A stretch of DNA of 64,000 nt from Misgurnus anguillicaudatus (GCF_027580225.2 NW_027395283.1:7692501-7756500), one strand, 5' to 3'. Counted from the stretch's first letter, positions 40,103 to 52,461 are shown. Numbers and translations: made by a program. Notes: generated by a model from the sequence alone, not told the origin.

Positions 40103-40279
40103 CGTACTGACAGTAGTTTATAATGTGGATCATCTTTTAGATCAGAGATCAGCTTCACTCCTGAACGTGTGAGATTATTACAGGACAGATCCAGTTTTCT
40201 CAGGTGTGATGATGGGTTTGATCTAAGAGCTGAAGTCAGAGCAACACAACCTTCACGTGTGATATAACAATCCCTCAAC
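40103..40279 (-). pseudogene. NLR copy 2, last leucine-rich-repeat exon
   Basis: 177 nt between CTCTACAG and GTGAGT, entering and leaving in phase 2. Encodes LRDCYITREGCVALTSALRS, then SHLRKLDLSCNNLTRSGVKL and a DDPHYKLLSVR end, a ribonuclease-inhibitor-type LRR as used in fish NLRs. No NACHT exon is found upstream up to 41.6 kb, so this is either a decayed 3' end or the gene was opened by later insertions. Same orientation as NLR gene 1, as in a tandem NLR cluster. Confidence 0.8.
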
Positions 40280-40690
40280 CTGTAGAGAACAGAGACTTTA
40301 TGTGAATGATACAAAACTACAAAGTTTGTCCACAAATCTGTAACCTCCATCTCTTCATGTAATGTTCCTCTTTCAATCCCTCAGTAACTGAGACACTGTG
40401 TGTTTAAATGTCAAATAAATCCATCACACAGCTGACTATTAGTGTTAGATGTCCTAAACCACATGAACATTTCTTCATAAATCTGTATTGAGTTCATGAC
40501 TCACACTTGTAATTCTCATCAGGTATTTGATGTAAAAATCTTCCTCTATTACAGGAGGAATATCAGCTGGAGATAACATAACTCTGATCTTACATTTAAA
40601 GATGTTACAGTGTTTAAAGATCAATTTCACTCAATCTATAAAAACATTATTAATGTGTGTGTCAGTGTCAATGATGGATCAATGTTTTTA
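40280..40690. other. intron or intergenic sequence 5' of the LRR exon
   Basis: No further exon recognised. Confidence 0.35.
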
Positions 40691-41560
40691 ATTATACAAC
40701 AGTTCTTTCTGGTTCTCGAATCTGATTGGCTAAGAGCCATACAATATTGTACTGATAACGGAACAGTAACCGGTTCACCTATCGTATCATTCTGCAACCT
40801 AGTGAATGCAGGTCCAAAACAGGCTCATCTCTGAATGGAAAAACACAGACGCCCTGTTTTGAATCACTCTCCGTGTGTCACATTAGTTCACTAGCTCATA
40901 AATCAGTCTGTGAATCCCCAATCGGAAGTTATTATTCCGCTCTTGGATGTTACGTTTAAATTAATGGGATTAATGTCTTGTCACATTGTGTGGACGATTA
41001 ACACTTGGAAAGAGGAATATACCCAGCAAACACAGAACGTTCCCCTAACGTTAGTTTTTGGTTATTCTAACGTTTTCCTAACGTTATTCTAACGTTTTCC
41101 TAACGTTATTCTAACGTTTTCCTAACGTTAGGAAAACGTTAAAATAACCTAAAAATAACGTTCTATTTCTGTAAAGAAAACTTTCCTGGCTAACCAAAAA
41201 CAAACCTTGGAAAATAACGTTATGAGAACCAAAAACTAACGTTAGGGGAACGTTTTGAGAACAAAAAACTAACGTTAGGGGAACGTTTTGGGAACCAAAA
41301 ATTGTTAGCTGGGTAAACACTCGTTTTTTTCAGGACCTATTATCTCTTATCAGAACGCGAAAACACCGTGGAACTGCAGGTAAGCACCGCAGCTTTTAAA
41401 TGTGGACATTGATCATTTACTTTATCGTGACGTGACTATTAAAACATGTTATGAGATATCGCTGTACAAAAGGCCACACTTTAATGACAATGGCGCCCTC
41501 TGCTGGACATTTTATGCTACTTAACATGTGTTCTAATATGTGTTAATCACATGACTTAAA
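40691..41560. repeat. older repeat (TTCTTTCTGGTTCTCGAATC) carrying a nested MITE
   Basis: ACAACAGTTCTTTCTGGTTC and CGAATCTGATTGGCTAAGAG begin a repeat familiar from cyprinid genomes; it is interrupted at 41032-41313. The ends are not defined. Confidence 0.5.
41032..41313. mobile_element. MITE with CCCAGC ends and AACGTT-rich tandem core
   Basis: TACCCAGC at the left and GCTGGGTA at the right, with TA as probable target duplication. The core has a 22-bp unit TAACGTTTTCCTAACGTTAT repeated about three times, then inverted copies, and two direct copies of an AACTAACGTTAGGGGAACG unit near 41235-41287. Confidence 0.8.
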
Positions 41561-41621
41561 CTCGTCATTTCATTGGTAGACGTTAACTAAACTATATCGT
41601 TCATGTTCGGACATGTCTAAA

Positions 41622-42288
41622 TAGTCTCGCGTAGCCAGACCTGAAGGTCTGGTGTTTTTCGCTGCTTTTTCTGGACAAAGCCCGCCCACGAGCTGTTTGA
41701 CCGACATGTCAAACAACCAATCACAGTTTGTTTCATCTAGCGTCACGTTTCGGACTCCCCACAATAACGAGCCGGCTGGCAACAAGTCAGTTATTGAAAT
41801 AACCAGCCGCAACCAAATAGTATCTAAATAAACAACATTACTCACCATAGGACAACGTTGAGCACTTCATCAACAGCCACACCAATGAGACGATCCTGTT
41901 AAACCTCTGTTTGAATCTCTCCACTTTTTAACACATACAAGCAATTCAGGAGAACCAAACTTTTAAACTCCACTAACTGCCTTAAAGAAAACTCTTGGAC
42001 GTCTTTTAGAGAGTCGATGCCGCAAACTATGCATATTTTTGAGAATCCAATGTTTAGCTGATCATTATTATCCATGTGAACACAACTGATTCTCTTCCTC
42101 AATGGAGCGTCAGAGCTTTGTTTTCCAGGGACTGAAACTAATCGCGACACTCGCGTCTCCTGGAAATCCGTTTTTTCCAACCAATCAAAGACGACTTTAA
42201 CATTCTCACAGGGTTTCCAGAAAAGTGTACGAAAAACATCAGACGTTCAGCCAACAGTTTGTGGGCGTGACGTCTGAGGCTGAGACTA
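41622..42288. mobile_element. 667-bp DNA element with TAGTCTC ends and 9-bp TSD
   Basis: ATGTCTAAA occurs directly before TAGTCTCGCGTAGCCAGAC (41613-41621) and directly after GAGGCTGAGACTA (42289-42297). A 9-bp duplication fits Mutator-like elements, while hAT elements give 8. The minus strand has two open stretches (41899-42180, starting MEKTDFQETRVSRL, and 41570-41848) without a family I recognise; an ACTCACCATAGG at 41840 could be a splice donor of the second. They may be first exons of the autonomous relative. Confidence 0.75.
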
Positions 42289-42297
42289 ATGTCTAAA

Positions 42298-42698
42298 AGC
42301 TAGAAAGTTCGCACAAGTTGTTGTCTATCGTGACTGGCTGCTATCTGGTCTATTCCTAACAGTTTGTTAGTATTGTGTGCGTACATTTAAAAAGTAAGTA
42401 GCGTAATATTTCTTTAATCTGTTAGATTTGATTTCATTGTGTTATTAGTGCTACTAAATGTTTATTTATACTATTTAAGTATTATTCAGTGCACACATAA
42501 TCTTGATTGTAAGTTAATATCAATGTAAACATGTTAGATAAGACTTTGATAGCAATTATTCTGATTATTACTTAGAGATGTTTATTTTACTAATTGAATG
42601 ATTGAGTTAAAGTGAATATTTACCAATCTAAGGTAATTTACACATACTGTAATGATGTGAAGACATTCTAATGCTATTGCATTATTACTTTCTAATGT
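42298..42698. other. intergenic AT-rich sequence
   Basis: Nothing recognised. Confidence 0.4.
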
Positions 42699-43345
42699 TT
42701 AAAGGAGCGGTGAATCAAAAACTCAATTTTAACTTGATAATTTGTTATATGAGAGGTCATCACACTTAAATGAACATCCTGCAAGTTTCAGAACTGAAAA
42801 CGTCCGTGCTACTGAAATATAACCGTTTTTGGCACCAAGCCAGCTAAACACTCCAGTCTAAAATTTGGAAATCTATGACGTCAAAATAGAATTGAAACAC
42901 CTCCCCATAACCAAAAGGACACGTCTACTTTTGTAGCCCCGCCCACAGCTTCGCGTGACAAACGTGTGTCTCAGTAAGTAAACATGTCTTTAAAGATTGA
43001 CAAATTTAACCAAAATGACTTTTTAAATACATTTTTTCTGAGAGACTTTTATTTTGACGCGGTGATCTGTTATGATACCATGGAAACGCATTTTCGGTTG
43101 TGGAAGAACCGCGTGGGAACAACACAGAAGCTAAATACTTCAATTCGGAGGCTTGAAACATAACATAAGCAATATGCGTGGATAAAGTTTGCTTTTGAAG
43201 AAGTTCCAGCTTGTGTGGGGAGTGTTTGTTAACGTTGTGTGTACACGGATTCATTTGTAAAGAAGTCGATGCTGGATTTGCAGAGAGACTGTGATTAAAA
43301 GCACCACCTATATTGGATCTGACAACAATGACACAGCAGTATAAT

Positions 43346-46080
43346 CAGTGTTGGGAGTAACGCATTACAAAATATAATATATTACAGTAATATATTAGTT
43401 TTTGCTGTAACGCAGTAATATAACGCATTACTAATAAAATTTTGGTAATATTTTACTCGTTACAGTCTTAGTAACGCACGCGTTACAACAATGCATTAAA
43501 AAAATAGACCGTGTTATTTTTATTTTTTATTTTTGACCAATGCGCACGATCAGCATCCACACAGGAAAAAGCTGCGGATAAAATAGGCTGCGTCCCAAAC
43601 CGCATACTTCCATACTGTATAGTAGGTGAAAAGCACTACTTCTCGTACTCTTTGCCTACTATATAGAATGGAAGTAGGCGGTTTGGGACGCAGCGTATGG
43701 CTGTTTCCAGGTGTTGTATGCAGCATGTTCATTTTTACTTTAATTTTGTATTTAAAATGCGATTTGGACGCGGTGCGCGTTAAATATAGACGCGTTTCTT
43801 AAAGAGCTGAATCTGGGAAGTCCGTGGCTGTGTAAGGATTGACGAAAATGGTCGCAATCAGGTCCGATATAGCGCTGCACACGCATAATTTTGCACCAAG
43901 TAAAAGCAACAGAAAGTTTCTATCGGTCTCCCATGCTGCTTGAACCTCAGAAGTAAATAGACTTTTAGAAATCTTGCCAGTAAAATCCATATCACACCAG
44001 CAATGACAAGGTAAGCTAACGTTGCTATGGTTACAGTCCATATACATAATAGATTGCTAGGCTATTACTATGCTATCTACAGTTTTATTACAAACAGTAA
44101 CCAAAACTACAACGTAACATTAGTGTAGACTTAAACATGGTTATCTAAATAGAACATTGAAACATCACTGTTTAAAGTTTTTACCAGCCTTTGTATGGGA
44201 ACCTATATTCATTGTTTGGCAAAAAGCAGTGTGTTTGTCTGTTTTATTAAGCAATGATATGTTAGCCTACATGTAATCCTTATATTGGACTGAAATGAGC
44301 TGTATTCCTTGAGGCCTAATCCTCCAATAGCACTTTTTGATAAGTTGTGTCAACCCATGTATGCCAGGTTTGTGCTGTGAATCTGAATTAAAAGTGAATA
44401 AAAAAAAAAAGAAATGAAAAAAGGTCGCGTCTTGCCATGTTATAGTCTATAGGTTGCATTATAGTTGGCTCTATTGTGTTTGGTATGTGTACCATAATTT
44501 ACCAGACTTTTACCAGATCATTTGTCTATGTTTTTGATTCTGACAGTGATTGTTACTGTATTTTGCCATAAGTCTTCACTGTGCCTATTCAAAGCTCGAG
44601 GGCCAACACATAACTTCTAGATTTATAAGCATCAATTAACTACATATTAACATTTTATAATGCCAGGTCATACTTCTGTTATTTTGATGAAAGTAACTCA
44701 AAAGTAACGAAAAAGTAGTGTAACTCATTACAGTTCAGAGACAGTAATATTGTAATGTAACTAATTACTTTCAAATGACAGTAATTTGTAATATATAATG
44801 TAGTGTTGTCACGATACCAAAAATATAGTTTCGGTGCCGATACCAAGCCAAGAATCGCGGTTCCGATACTTTTCGATACTTTTCATGAAAAGGGAGAAAC
44901 ACTCTCAAATCTCATTGCTGCGCATTATTTTAAAACCAGGACAACATTCTAATAATATAACACACTAATAAATGAACATATGAACAGCAGATATATTAAA
45001 CATTTGAACAAAATATAAAAAACATCTCTATATGCAGTGGTTATAGTGATAACTGCTAACATTTACTTAACCATAACATTACCATAATTAATAGGAAATA
45101 ATGAGCCTTAATAATAACCATGTTATTTAAGCTGTGATATATGGATTAATATAGGCTAATGTTTCCTGTACTTCAACGTCTGATTTATCTGTGGTTAACT
45201 TTATATTTGAGTCCATAATTTCTTACAATGCTTTTCACAAATGAAATACACCTCCTTTGTGTAGGTCTGTAGTCTTTAAATGCTTTAATATAATAACCTA
45301 ATATAAATAAATCACTGACAAACATGCACATGCTCTGCTTATAATCATATAGCCTATAGATCATTTTAGCTGATGTTTTGTATGCTTTATTTAAGCAGCT
45401 TGCAAATTATTAACATTATTTATGAAAGTTGCGTTTTTAGATATGTTGAATTAGCCGTTTACTAATTACTCCATTCATTTTGAGGAGTTTAAAAAAATCA
45501 TTGAGTGCATGTCGAGTATTCATTAAAATAGCGGAGAAACGGTTTAGTGAAACAAACTGAAAGAAAATGACAACAGTATATCAGAAGCATATACGAGCTC
45601 CGCTGCCTATCGCTCACGCACCGTGCGCGTGGATCATCTCTTTATGACGCACGCGCGATCAGCGGAAGCTCGCGTTGCGGACCAAAGCGCGAGAATAAAC
45701 AAAGCTTGAAGGCAAGATAACGCATCCTGTTGCATTTCAGAAGTTTTCAGAAGCTGCAGCGGGCAGTATCACTTAGTGCTCGCACATGCAGACATCTCGC
45801 TGTTGTGTTTGTCACATGACAGCTGCAGTTTGGCTGCGTGTGTGAGGAGAAAAAACACAGACGTCCACAGGGAGACAATGGAAACGTGCGTTGCACACAC
45901 CAACATGAAATGTGTCACTTACAAATCTGGGATGCGTTCATTCTTAAAAGTATCGATACTAATTAGTTTAGGAACCGTGACGTTATTTATTTCCGAGAAT
46001 CGCGGTACTTTTGAAGTATCGATGCATCGTGCAACACTAATATAATGTATTACACTTTGAAAGTAACTTTCCCAACACTG
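43346..46080. mobile_element. hAT element with CAGTGTTGGG ends
   Basis: Ends CAGTGTTGGGAGTAACG and, inverse, AAAGTAACTTTCCCAACACTG; exact 8-bp TSD AGTATAAT (43338-43345 and 46081-46088). The subterminal parts are rich in AGTAACG/CGTTAC words near 43350-43480 and 44690-44780, as in known fish hAT repeats. No transposase ORF. A second hAT is nested at 44801-46039. Confidence 0.93.
44801..46039. mobile_element. hAT element with TAGTGTTGTCACGATACC end, nested in a hAT
   Basis: Left TAGTGTTGTCACGATACC, right CGATGCATCGTGCAACACTA; exact 8-bp TSD ATATAATG (44793-44800 and 46040-46047). GGTTCCGATACTTTTCGATA and TCGCGGTACTTTTGAAGTAT form imperfect subterminal inverted repeats. No transposase found. 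Confidence 0.92.
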
Positions 46081-46270
46081 AGTATAATACACAGTAAGAC
46101 ATTTTACTTTATTTAAGTTACTGCGTTTCACTATTGCTTAAGAGATCGCTTGATATGTCCTGTTGTAACATCCGTGTCTAAACACGTTTGTTTGACTGTT
46201 TTAATTTACTAAAAACATTAATCGATTAATAAAGGTGCAACACTTAACAATACGACTGTAATTTAAAGGT

Positions 46271-46553
46271 AGAAATATACAAAGTTAGTTATAAGGAAAG
46301 ATTTATCAGCCGCAGTTTAGATTCTGATGCCCGTTTACTGTGTTGTATACGGTAATTTAGGCGAGTTCTGTTTGAAAGGTCAAACACTCAACAAAGCTTA
46401 TTTTTTATCATATAACTGTGGTATTTAACATTACGTAAATGTAAAAGCAACCTCACAAGCACAATAGAAATATACAAAGTTATTGATAAGGATTTATTAG
46501 CCGCAGTTTAGATTCTGATGCACGCTTACTGTGTTTTATACGGTAATTTAGTC
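46271..46553. repeat. two-copy tandem duplication, about 195-bp period
   Basis: AGAAATATACAAAGTTA and CCGCAGTTTAGATTCTGATG with ATACGGTAATTTAG occur at about 46271-46364 and again at 46466-46552, inside the TTAA transposon remnant. Confidence 0.8.
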
Positions 46554-46578
46554 ACGTCGAGTTTTGTTTCTACTTTAA

Positions 46579-46856
46579 AGGAACAGTATGTAAGAAATTT
46601 ATATCAATTAATCATAAAATGTCCCTGATATGTCACTAGACATTAAGAAATCATTCTCATTTCAAATACTTATATCACTGAAAACAGTGGTTTGGCCAGG
46701 ATATTGTCATTTAAAAAGTGGAGTTGCAGCCCTCAACTGATGTTTATGTTGTCATTTTGTGTATTGGCCACCAGTTGTATGATTGCAGTACCAGTTTTAG
46801 CCACTAGTTTTGTTATTGCAATACCAGTTTTGGCCACAATCCTACATACTGTTCCT
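46579..46856. mobile_element. TTAA MITE with AGGAACAGTATGTA ends
   Basis: AGGAACAGTATGTAAGAAAT at the left, CCTACATACTGTTCCT at the right, TTAA at 46575-46578 and 46857-46860. Contains direct copies of a unit with ACCAGTTTTAGCCACTAGTT / ACCAGTTTTGGCCAC. Confidence 0.88.
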
Positions 46857-47201
46857 TTAATATACGTATTGTCATTTATGTGTATCATCTTTAGCACCCA
46901 GAATCTTTTGTGGCTCAAACATATTTGTGTTCGGCTGCTATTTTTATCACATTAATGTTTTTAAAACATTTCCCCACATGTAATGACGGGGAATGAAGCT
47001 GTCCAATCATAGCAGTGGGTGTTTACGTTCAGGTCTTCAATGCGGCCCGCCCCTTCAAACGAACCATTTCTCCAGAGAGCCACTAAACCATGTTACAAAA
47101 TAGCCTATTACTTTTTGAATGTAAAAACCATGTGGACATCATAAGTAGACATCAGACAACAGTATAAAACAATAAAATCAACAAATTCACCGCCCCTTTA
47201 A

Positions 47202-48165
47202 TTATTACTGTTTCTTATTCTTATTGTGCTCACAATTTTCTTTATTATGCTTTTGCAGAACCACACACATATACATAAGCATCTGTACCTATTGGAATTG
47301 GAAACAGTAAAGTTGTTTAATAAGGACATGGACCGAGTGATTTATTGTTCTGTCTGAACATTCTGCAGCGGTTGCCATACAATTTAAACGGCACCTTTTC
47401 ACTTTCATACAATCGCCACTGATATATTTATAAGCAGCATGCAAAAACATCTCTCTGACACTTATAAAAAACGTTTTATATAGTACTGACAAGAACAAAG
47501 TTTAATAATAATAATCGAGTGCTCGTATCACGTTAAGAATAAATGAGAAAGCAATAGTAACGTTATACAAGTAGTTTTATTAACTTTTTCTTTGCGCCAA
47601 AACAATAACAACACAAAAGACACTAAATATAAATAAAAAAACAAGTACTAGTTTGATCATGACACCAAATACTGCTGATTTGATCTCATTTTGATGATCA
47701 TAAACAAACAAGGCCAACATGAGAGCCAGGGAATCCCTTTCAGAGATGTAGCCCAGAGAGGGCGGTGGTCAGCGGGGCGAGTGAACACTGACGTCCGCTC
47801 ATGCTTTGGTTCTCATTCGTACCGGATCTCACTAAGCAAACGTTCAAACAAGCGCTATCTTTACTAATCGACTGCAGATTTAAATATAATACATATATAT
47901 TCTCGACTGAACTAATCTTAAAACTACACTTTGTGACCAAGAAATTGTAATATTTTAAAACTGCGAATCCGTCCATTGAGTTAATATGAGATTCAAAGCA
48001 GCCGAAAGTGTTACCTGTCATTCTGGCCGCCCTCAAATCCGTGGCGGAAGAAGTAGTTCTCAAACAAAGAGGCTTTTAAAATAACTCCGTTGTTGTTTTC
48101 TAGTTTTCGTTTTTCAAACATGTGCCGTCGAACTGTTGTATAAAAGCATTATTGCTCTCGGAGTC
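47202..48165. other. unassigned sequence
   Basis: No gene recognised. The minus strand from 48063 to 47740 is open (107 codons), and an AGGTAACACTTTCGG donor-like site follows the first 17 codons, but I see no known family. Confidence 0.35.
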
Positions 48166-48468
48166 GTGTGATATAGCTCTATATTATCACGGCTGTGATT
48201 GCCTACACTGAAAAAAATGATTCATTGAATTTAATCAATTTTTTTTAAGGTAAGTGGTTGCAATCAATTTATTTAAGCTACATTTAAACAAAAAAGATTA
48301 GTAACGTAAAACAAAATATAAAACTTTTGTTTAAATGTAGCTTAAATAAATTGATTGCAACCACTTACCTTAAAAAAATTGATTAAATTCAATGAATCAT
48401 TTTTTTCAGTGTACGGCCTCGTGCCTCTGGCCTAATCACAGCCGTGATGATATAGAGCTATATCACAC
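48166..48468. repeat. palindromic repeat with a MITE in its loop
   Basis: GTGTGATATAGCTCTAT and ATCACGGCTGTGATT (48166-48200) are mirrored by AATCACAGCCGTGATGATAT and AGAGCTATATCACAC (48432-48468). The CACTG MITE sits between the arms. Confidence 0.85.
48206..48411. mobile_element. 206-bp perfect-stem MITE with CACTGAAAAAAATG ends
   Basis: CACTGAAAAAAATGATTC at the left is mirrored by GAATCATTTTTTTCAGTG at the right; TA flanks both sides (48204-48205, 48412-48413). The stem is nearly perfect over about 90 bp. The ends and TA target equal those of the 13.2-kb transposon at 1657-14849, so it may be mobilised by the same transposase. Confidence 0.9.
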
Positions 48469-48888
48469 TCCTACTCGAGCGATATTGCTTAATCATCTTT
48501 ATAAAAACAACACGACGAGAAGAAAAACTCTTCATACACAATAATATCAGCAAAGATTTCATCAAAGAAACACCAAACTACATTTTCTGACATTTTAACA
48601 GAGGAGTTTTGTTGCACGTTGTGAAGGAAATTGAAATGAATCATAACTAATTATAACTAACATGTCTTTTCCTTACAGGTTTGAACATTTGTACTGTATG
48701 CTTTTGACAACAAAATGTGTTGAAATAGAGGAAGTACGTGTGGTTAAATGATTTCAATTTAAAACCCCATGACTTGTTAAAGCTGAGGTCATCAAGAAAG
48801 TTAATTTGGTTTTGTCTGCATGGTAACAGAGAGGAGTTTCTGAATTGCAGATATGAAGAATAAATCATATTAGAGATAAATGATGTGA
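48469..48888. other. unassigned AT-rich sequence
   Basis: Nothing recognised. Confidence 0.35.
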
Positions 48889-50000
48889 CTTTGTCACAGA
48901 GCCGGCCCAGCCTCTAAATGACACTTGCAATTGCAAAGGGCCTCGTGGCCAGCAGAGGGCCCCCTAAAGTCACTTAGCTAGAGGTTAAAAAAAATCATTC
49001 ATCAAAAGTAACATAAAATAAATATAAATATGAATTATTTATTATTATGGCAATGTTAAAAAGGCTGTTACTTGTTATTATAGTTATTATGAAAGTTCGC
49101 TAAAAAGATCTCTTTCTTGCTGAGATTGATTGACACACAGCATCCAGCGCAGCAGCCAATCAGTGCCCGCAATCTATGTGCAGGCGAGCATCCCGCCCAC
49201 AGAACGCAAGTTGAGTTGAGCCGGATCGCTGATACAGACGCAAACATTTGCTGTTGCTTTAAGGACAATTTCTTTAATGTTATGTGTGTTTGTTCGTAAA
49301 TACGAAGTAAGTGGATCTTATTTGACTTCGGTAATGACCAAACCTGTGTTCTGTTTGACTTCTCTTTCTTATATTTGCCATCATAACGTGAAAAGGTTTT
49401 ACATGGTAAATTAATTCTGTTACGCTTATATTTCACGTATGCCATTGTCATTTCTACATATTTATGTCATTAGTGTAATTATATTGTTAAACGTCTGAAT
49501 TTAAAGTGTTTTATGTGTAAGAGTAAACAAACTCATGCGCATATGCGTGGTAGATGTCCAGACAGCGCACCGTTGTTAAACCACCTGCTAGCCTTTGCAA
49601 AAGTGTATAATGTCACTGTTCAGTGTTTAATATTTAAACTATAGCAATGCATATGACATACAGTAGCCAGCTTTGTTAGATTAATGTTATGAATGCAATG
49701 TTAATTGTTAATCTTCAATTATTAATATTATTTGCAAGTTAATTGTTATTATCCACAAACCTATGTTTGTGTCAGATTTTGCTCATCTTAAACAAGCCTA
49801 TTAACTTTTGTTATGCTATTTTCGTAAGGGATAATATATAGTGAGGCGGTTGTTATAGCGAATGTTAGGTACTATTAATCTTGTTTGTGGTGTTTTAGAT
49901 ATTATTGTTAATTTTGTTTATTTGAAAAATGTAAACATTTAAGTGTTATATTTATTATTTTATATAATATTTTATTTAAATGTTATTCCATTAACTCTAT

Positions 50001-50239
50001 GGGGCGGTTTCCCGGACAGTGATTAGACTAGTCCTAGACTTAAACACTTTTAAGAGCTCTCCAAACTGAAAACAACTTGCACTTACATATCTTTAAATAC
50101 ATCCGTGTCCTTTGTTTTACCTCAAAATGCACACAAGTAATGTTTTTAGTAAGGCATGTTTGTTAAAACTAGTTATTTTTCCTAATTAAAGTAAGGCCTA
50201 GTCCTGGATAAAGCTAATCCTGGTCCGGGAAACTGCCCC
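50001..50239. mobile_element. MITE, GGTTTCCCGGACAG family, copy 2
   Basis: GGGGCGGTTTCCCGGACAG and, inverse, CCGGGAAACTGCCCC, with AT on both flanks. Same internal blocks as copies 1 and 3. Confidence 0.88.
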
Positions 50240-50253
50240 ATAGTCACTTAAAT

Positions 50254-52050
50254 TATATGTGACCCGTCACGGAAACCAGGGACACAAGTCGGCAGCACAA
50301 GTTTCGAGAAAATGAGAAACAAAGTTTTTTTTTCAAAATTTGTGATTTTCGTTTTATTGCAGAATCTGTTAGTTGAGATCACGAAGAAGCCTCTCCATGT
50401 TTGAGATAGCAGTTTATGTATATTTAAAAGCGTACATTTTGCGGTTAAAATATGCTTGTTTTCCAAAGATTCTAGCGTAAAGAGGAGGGGCGTCATTGTC
50501 TGTGTGTATATTTACATACTGTATAAGCTTGTGTTTTCGCCTCCGCCCCCAAAGGGAACAGCGTGACTACTGAATAAGGATTGTTCGCCCAAAACTGAAA
50601 ATAATGTAATTAATGACTTACCATTATGTCGTTCTAAACTCGGAAGACCTCCGTTCATCTTCGGAACACAGTTTAAGATGTTTTAACATTAGATTTAGTC
50701 CGAGAGCTTTCCGTCTCCTCCATTGAAAATCTATGTACGGTTTCCATGTCCAGAAAGGTTATAAAAACATTATCAAAGTATTCCATGTGACATCAGTGGG
50801 TCAGTAAAATTGTGTTGATGCATCGAAAATACAGTTTGGTCCAAAAATAGCAAGAATTACGACTTTATTCAGCATTGTCTTCTCTTCCGGCTCGAGCGTG
50901 AAGTCACGTGACTGTAGTGACGTGGCTGCTCTGTCCCTTAGACATGTTTGCTGAGTTTTATTTATTTTTTTCAAACTTACAGCGTGCGTCTCCCCAGACT
51001 GTAAATGAAGCTCGGGCGCACAAAACAAAAGAAATATAAAAGAAGCTGGGGCGGAACAAATAACAGTCAACCGCATATACGTCAGCCGCGTCACTGACTT
51101 TATGGGGCGCCGCAGTCGGATGACGTCAAAGTACCGCGAGAGCTCTTTAAGAAATCTTACGGAGTAGTTTAATTTCGACTCGCTCTCGCGGTACTCTGAC
51201 GTCATCCGACTGCGGCGCCCCATAAAGTCAGTGATGCGGCTGACTGTTATTTGTCCAAACACACAGAAGTTAAACAGAGATCGTTGTATTCTTTATATAA
51301 TTGGCTACATGTTTTGTCTATCAATATTTTCCATGAAGTTGTTGGCTGATGGAGGAACGAGCGAGCGATTGGTAACATCTCTTAAGGACTACACGTTTTC
51401 GACGGTGCTGTTTTTGGATTATCTATTATTTTAAATACAAACTTTGAAGGCGGGTTCATGTGTTTAATAGCGGAGTGTAATCTGATATACCCTTACATGT
51501 GACGATGTAAATAGTCCTCAGATTGTATATTATATTGTATTACCAGAAGTTCATGAGAAATAGACTATATATATCTATATTTCACGGATTATACGCATTT
51601 GTGGACAAAAATCATTGGATGATTCACACATCTGAAACAGACTGGATTCGACTTGTGATCCCCGCAAAGGTAACGTTAAAAGTCCTGTTTATTTTTGCTT
51701 TTTGTCATTCGGACTTCTGTAATAAAATACTACATATGATGGTAGAACCTCTGTATCTCAAAACGGCTTTACAGGGGGTATGGCTTAGCTAAATGAGATG
51801 TAAATGAGCCCTATTGTCTCTCCAGCCAGGGAAAAGGGAAAGTGTTAACTTTTTTCTTTCTCAAATTTCTCAGCATTCTCTTTCTTGAATGTGTTACATT
51901 CAAATGGCCACAACTTCTCCAAATCTTATCAGATTTCCATGTGTTACACATCGTTGGAAAGCTTAGAATCTGCACTTTCAGAATCTATGAATAACTCAAA
52001 ATGCCCCAGATCCGACTTGTGTCCCTACTTTCCGTGACTGGTCACATATA
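50254..52050. mobile_element. DNA element with TATATGTGACC ends
   Basis: TATATGTGACCCGTCACGGA and GGGACACAAGTCGG at the left are mirrored by CCGACTTGTGTCCCT and TCCGTGACTGGTCACATATA at the right. No transposase. It contains a different repeat from about 50580 (GTTCGCCCAAAACTGAAAAT) and a 190-bp hairpin at 51063-51252. Confidence 0.8.
51063..51252. repeat. 190-bp hairpin
   Basis: ACAGTCAACCGC, GACTTTATGGGGCGCCGCAG and CGGATGACGTCA on the left are mirrored by TGACGTCATCCG, CTGCGGCGCCCCATAAAGTC and GCGGCTGACTGT on the right. The loop is about 45 nt around 51145-51185. Confidence 0.88.
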
Positions 52051-52220
52051 TAGGCTGTTGTTTGTGCCTCTTAAACTCTGGTGTCAATTAAAAATGTTTA
52101 TTTGATGGTCAGTGAAAATCACTTTATCAGTCTTTTTAAGTTCATCAGGGTGTGTTTGTTGCACTGCACTGCCATTCAGTTCAGTCAGTGGTATCATATT
52201 TCTCAAATCAAGAACTCAAG

Positions 52221-52461
52221 GGGGCACTTTCCATGATAGGAATAAACTAGTCCTAGACTAAAATAAAAGTAGGCTAAGAGCTGTCCAAACTGAAAAAAGC
52301 TTGCACTGACATATCTTAAAATACACCAGTGCCCTTTGTTTTGCCTCAAAATGCACACAAATAATGTTTTTAGTAAGGCATTTTTGTTAAAATTAGTTAT
52401 GTTTTCTAATTAAACTAAGGCCGAGCCCTGTCTTAAGATATTCCCTGTCCGGGACCAACCC
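52221..52461. mobile_element. MITE, GGTTTCCCGGACAG family, copy 3 (diverged)
   Basis: Starts GGGGGCACTTTCC and ends CCGGGACCAACCC; shares AACTAGTCCTAGACTAAA, GAGCTGTCCAAACTGAAAA and ATGCACACAAATAATG with the other copies. The most diverged of the three. Confidence 0.82.

Larger units (their letters stand above)
42703..47197. mobile_element. TTAA-target DNA transposon remnant (AGGRGCGGTGAAT ends)
   Basis: Left end AGGAGCGGTGAATC and right end, inverse, AGGGGCGGTGAATTTG, each next to TTAA (42699-42702 and 47198-47201). A TTAA target fits Kolobok or piggyBac; which one cannot be told without a transposase. It holds no intact transposase ORF. Nested inside are a hAT (43346-46080) containing another hAT, and a TTAA MITE at 46579-46856. 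Its own sequence is about 1.5 kb. Confidence 0.7.

Noticed and set aside
49068..49451. 127-codon minus-strand frame as a possible gene
   Set aside because: No recognised motif, lies in the subterminal region of the hAT element at 48897-52741, and codon content looks random.
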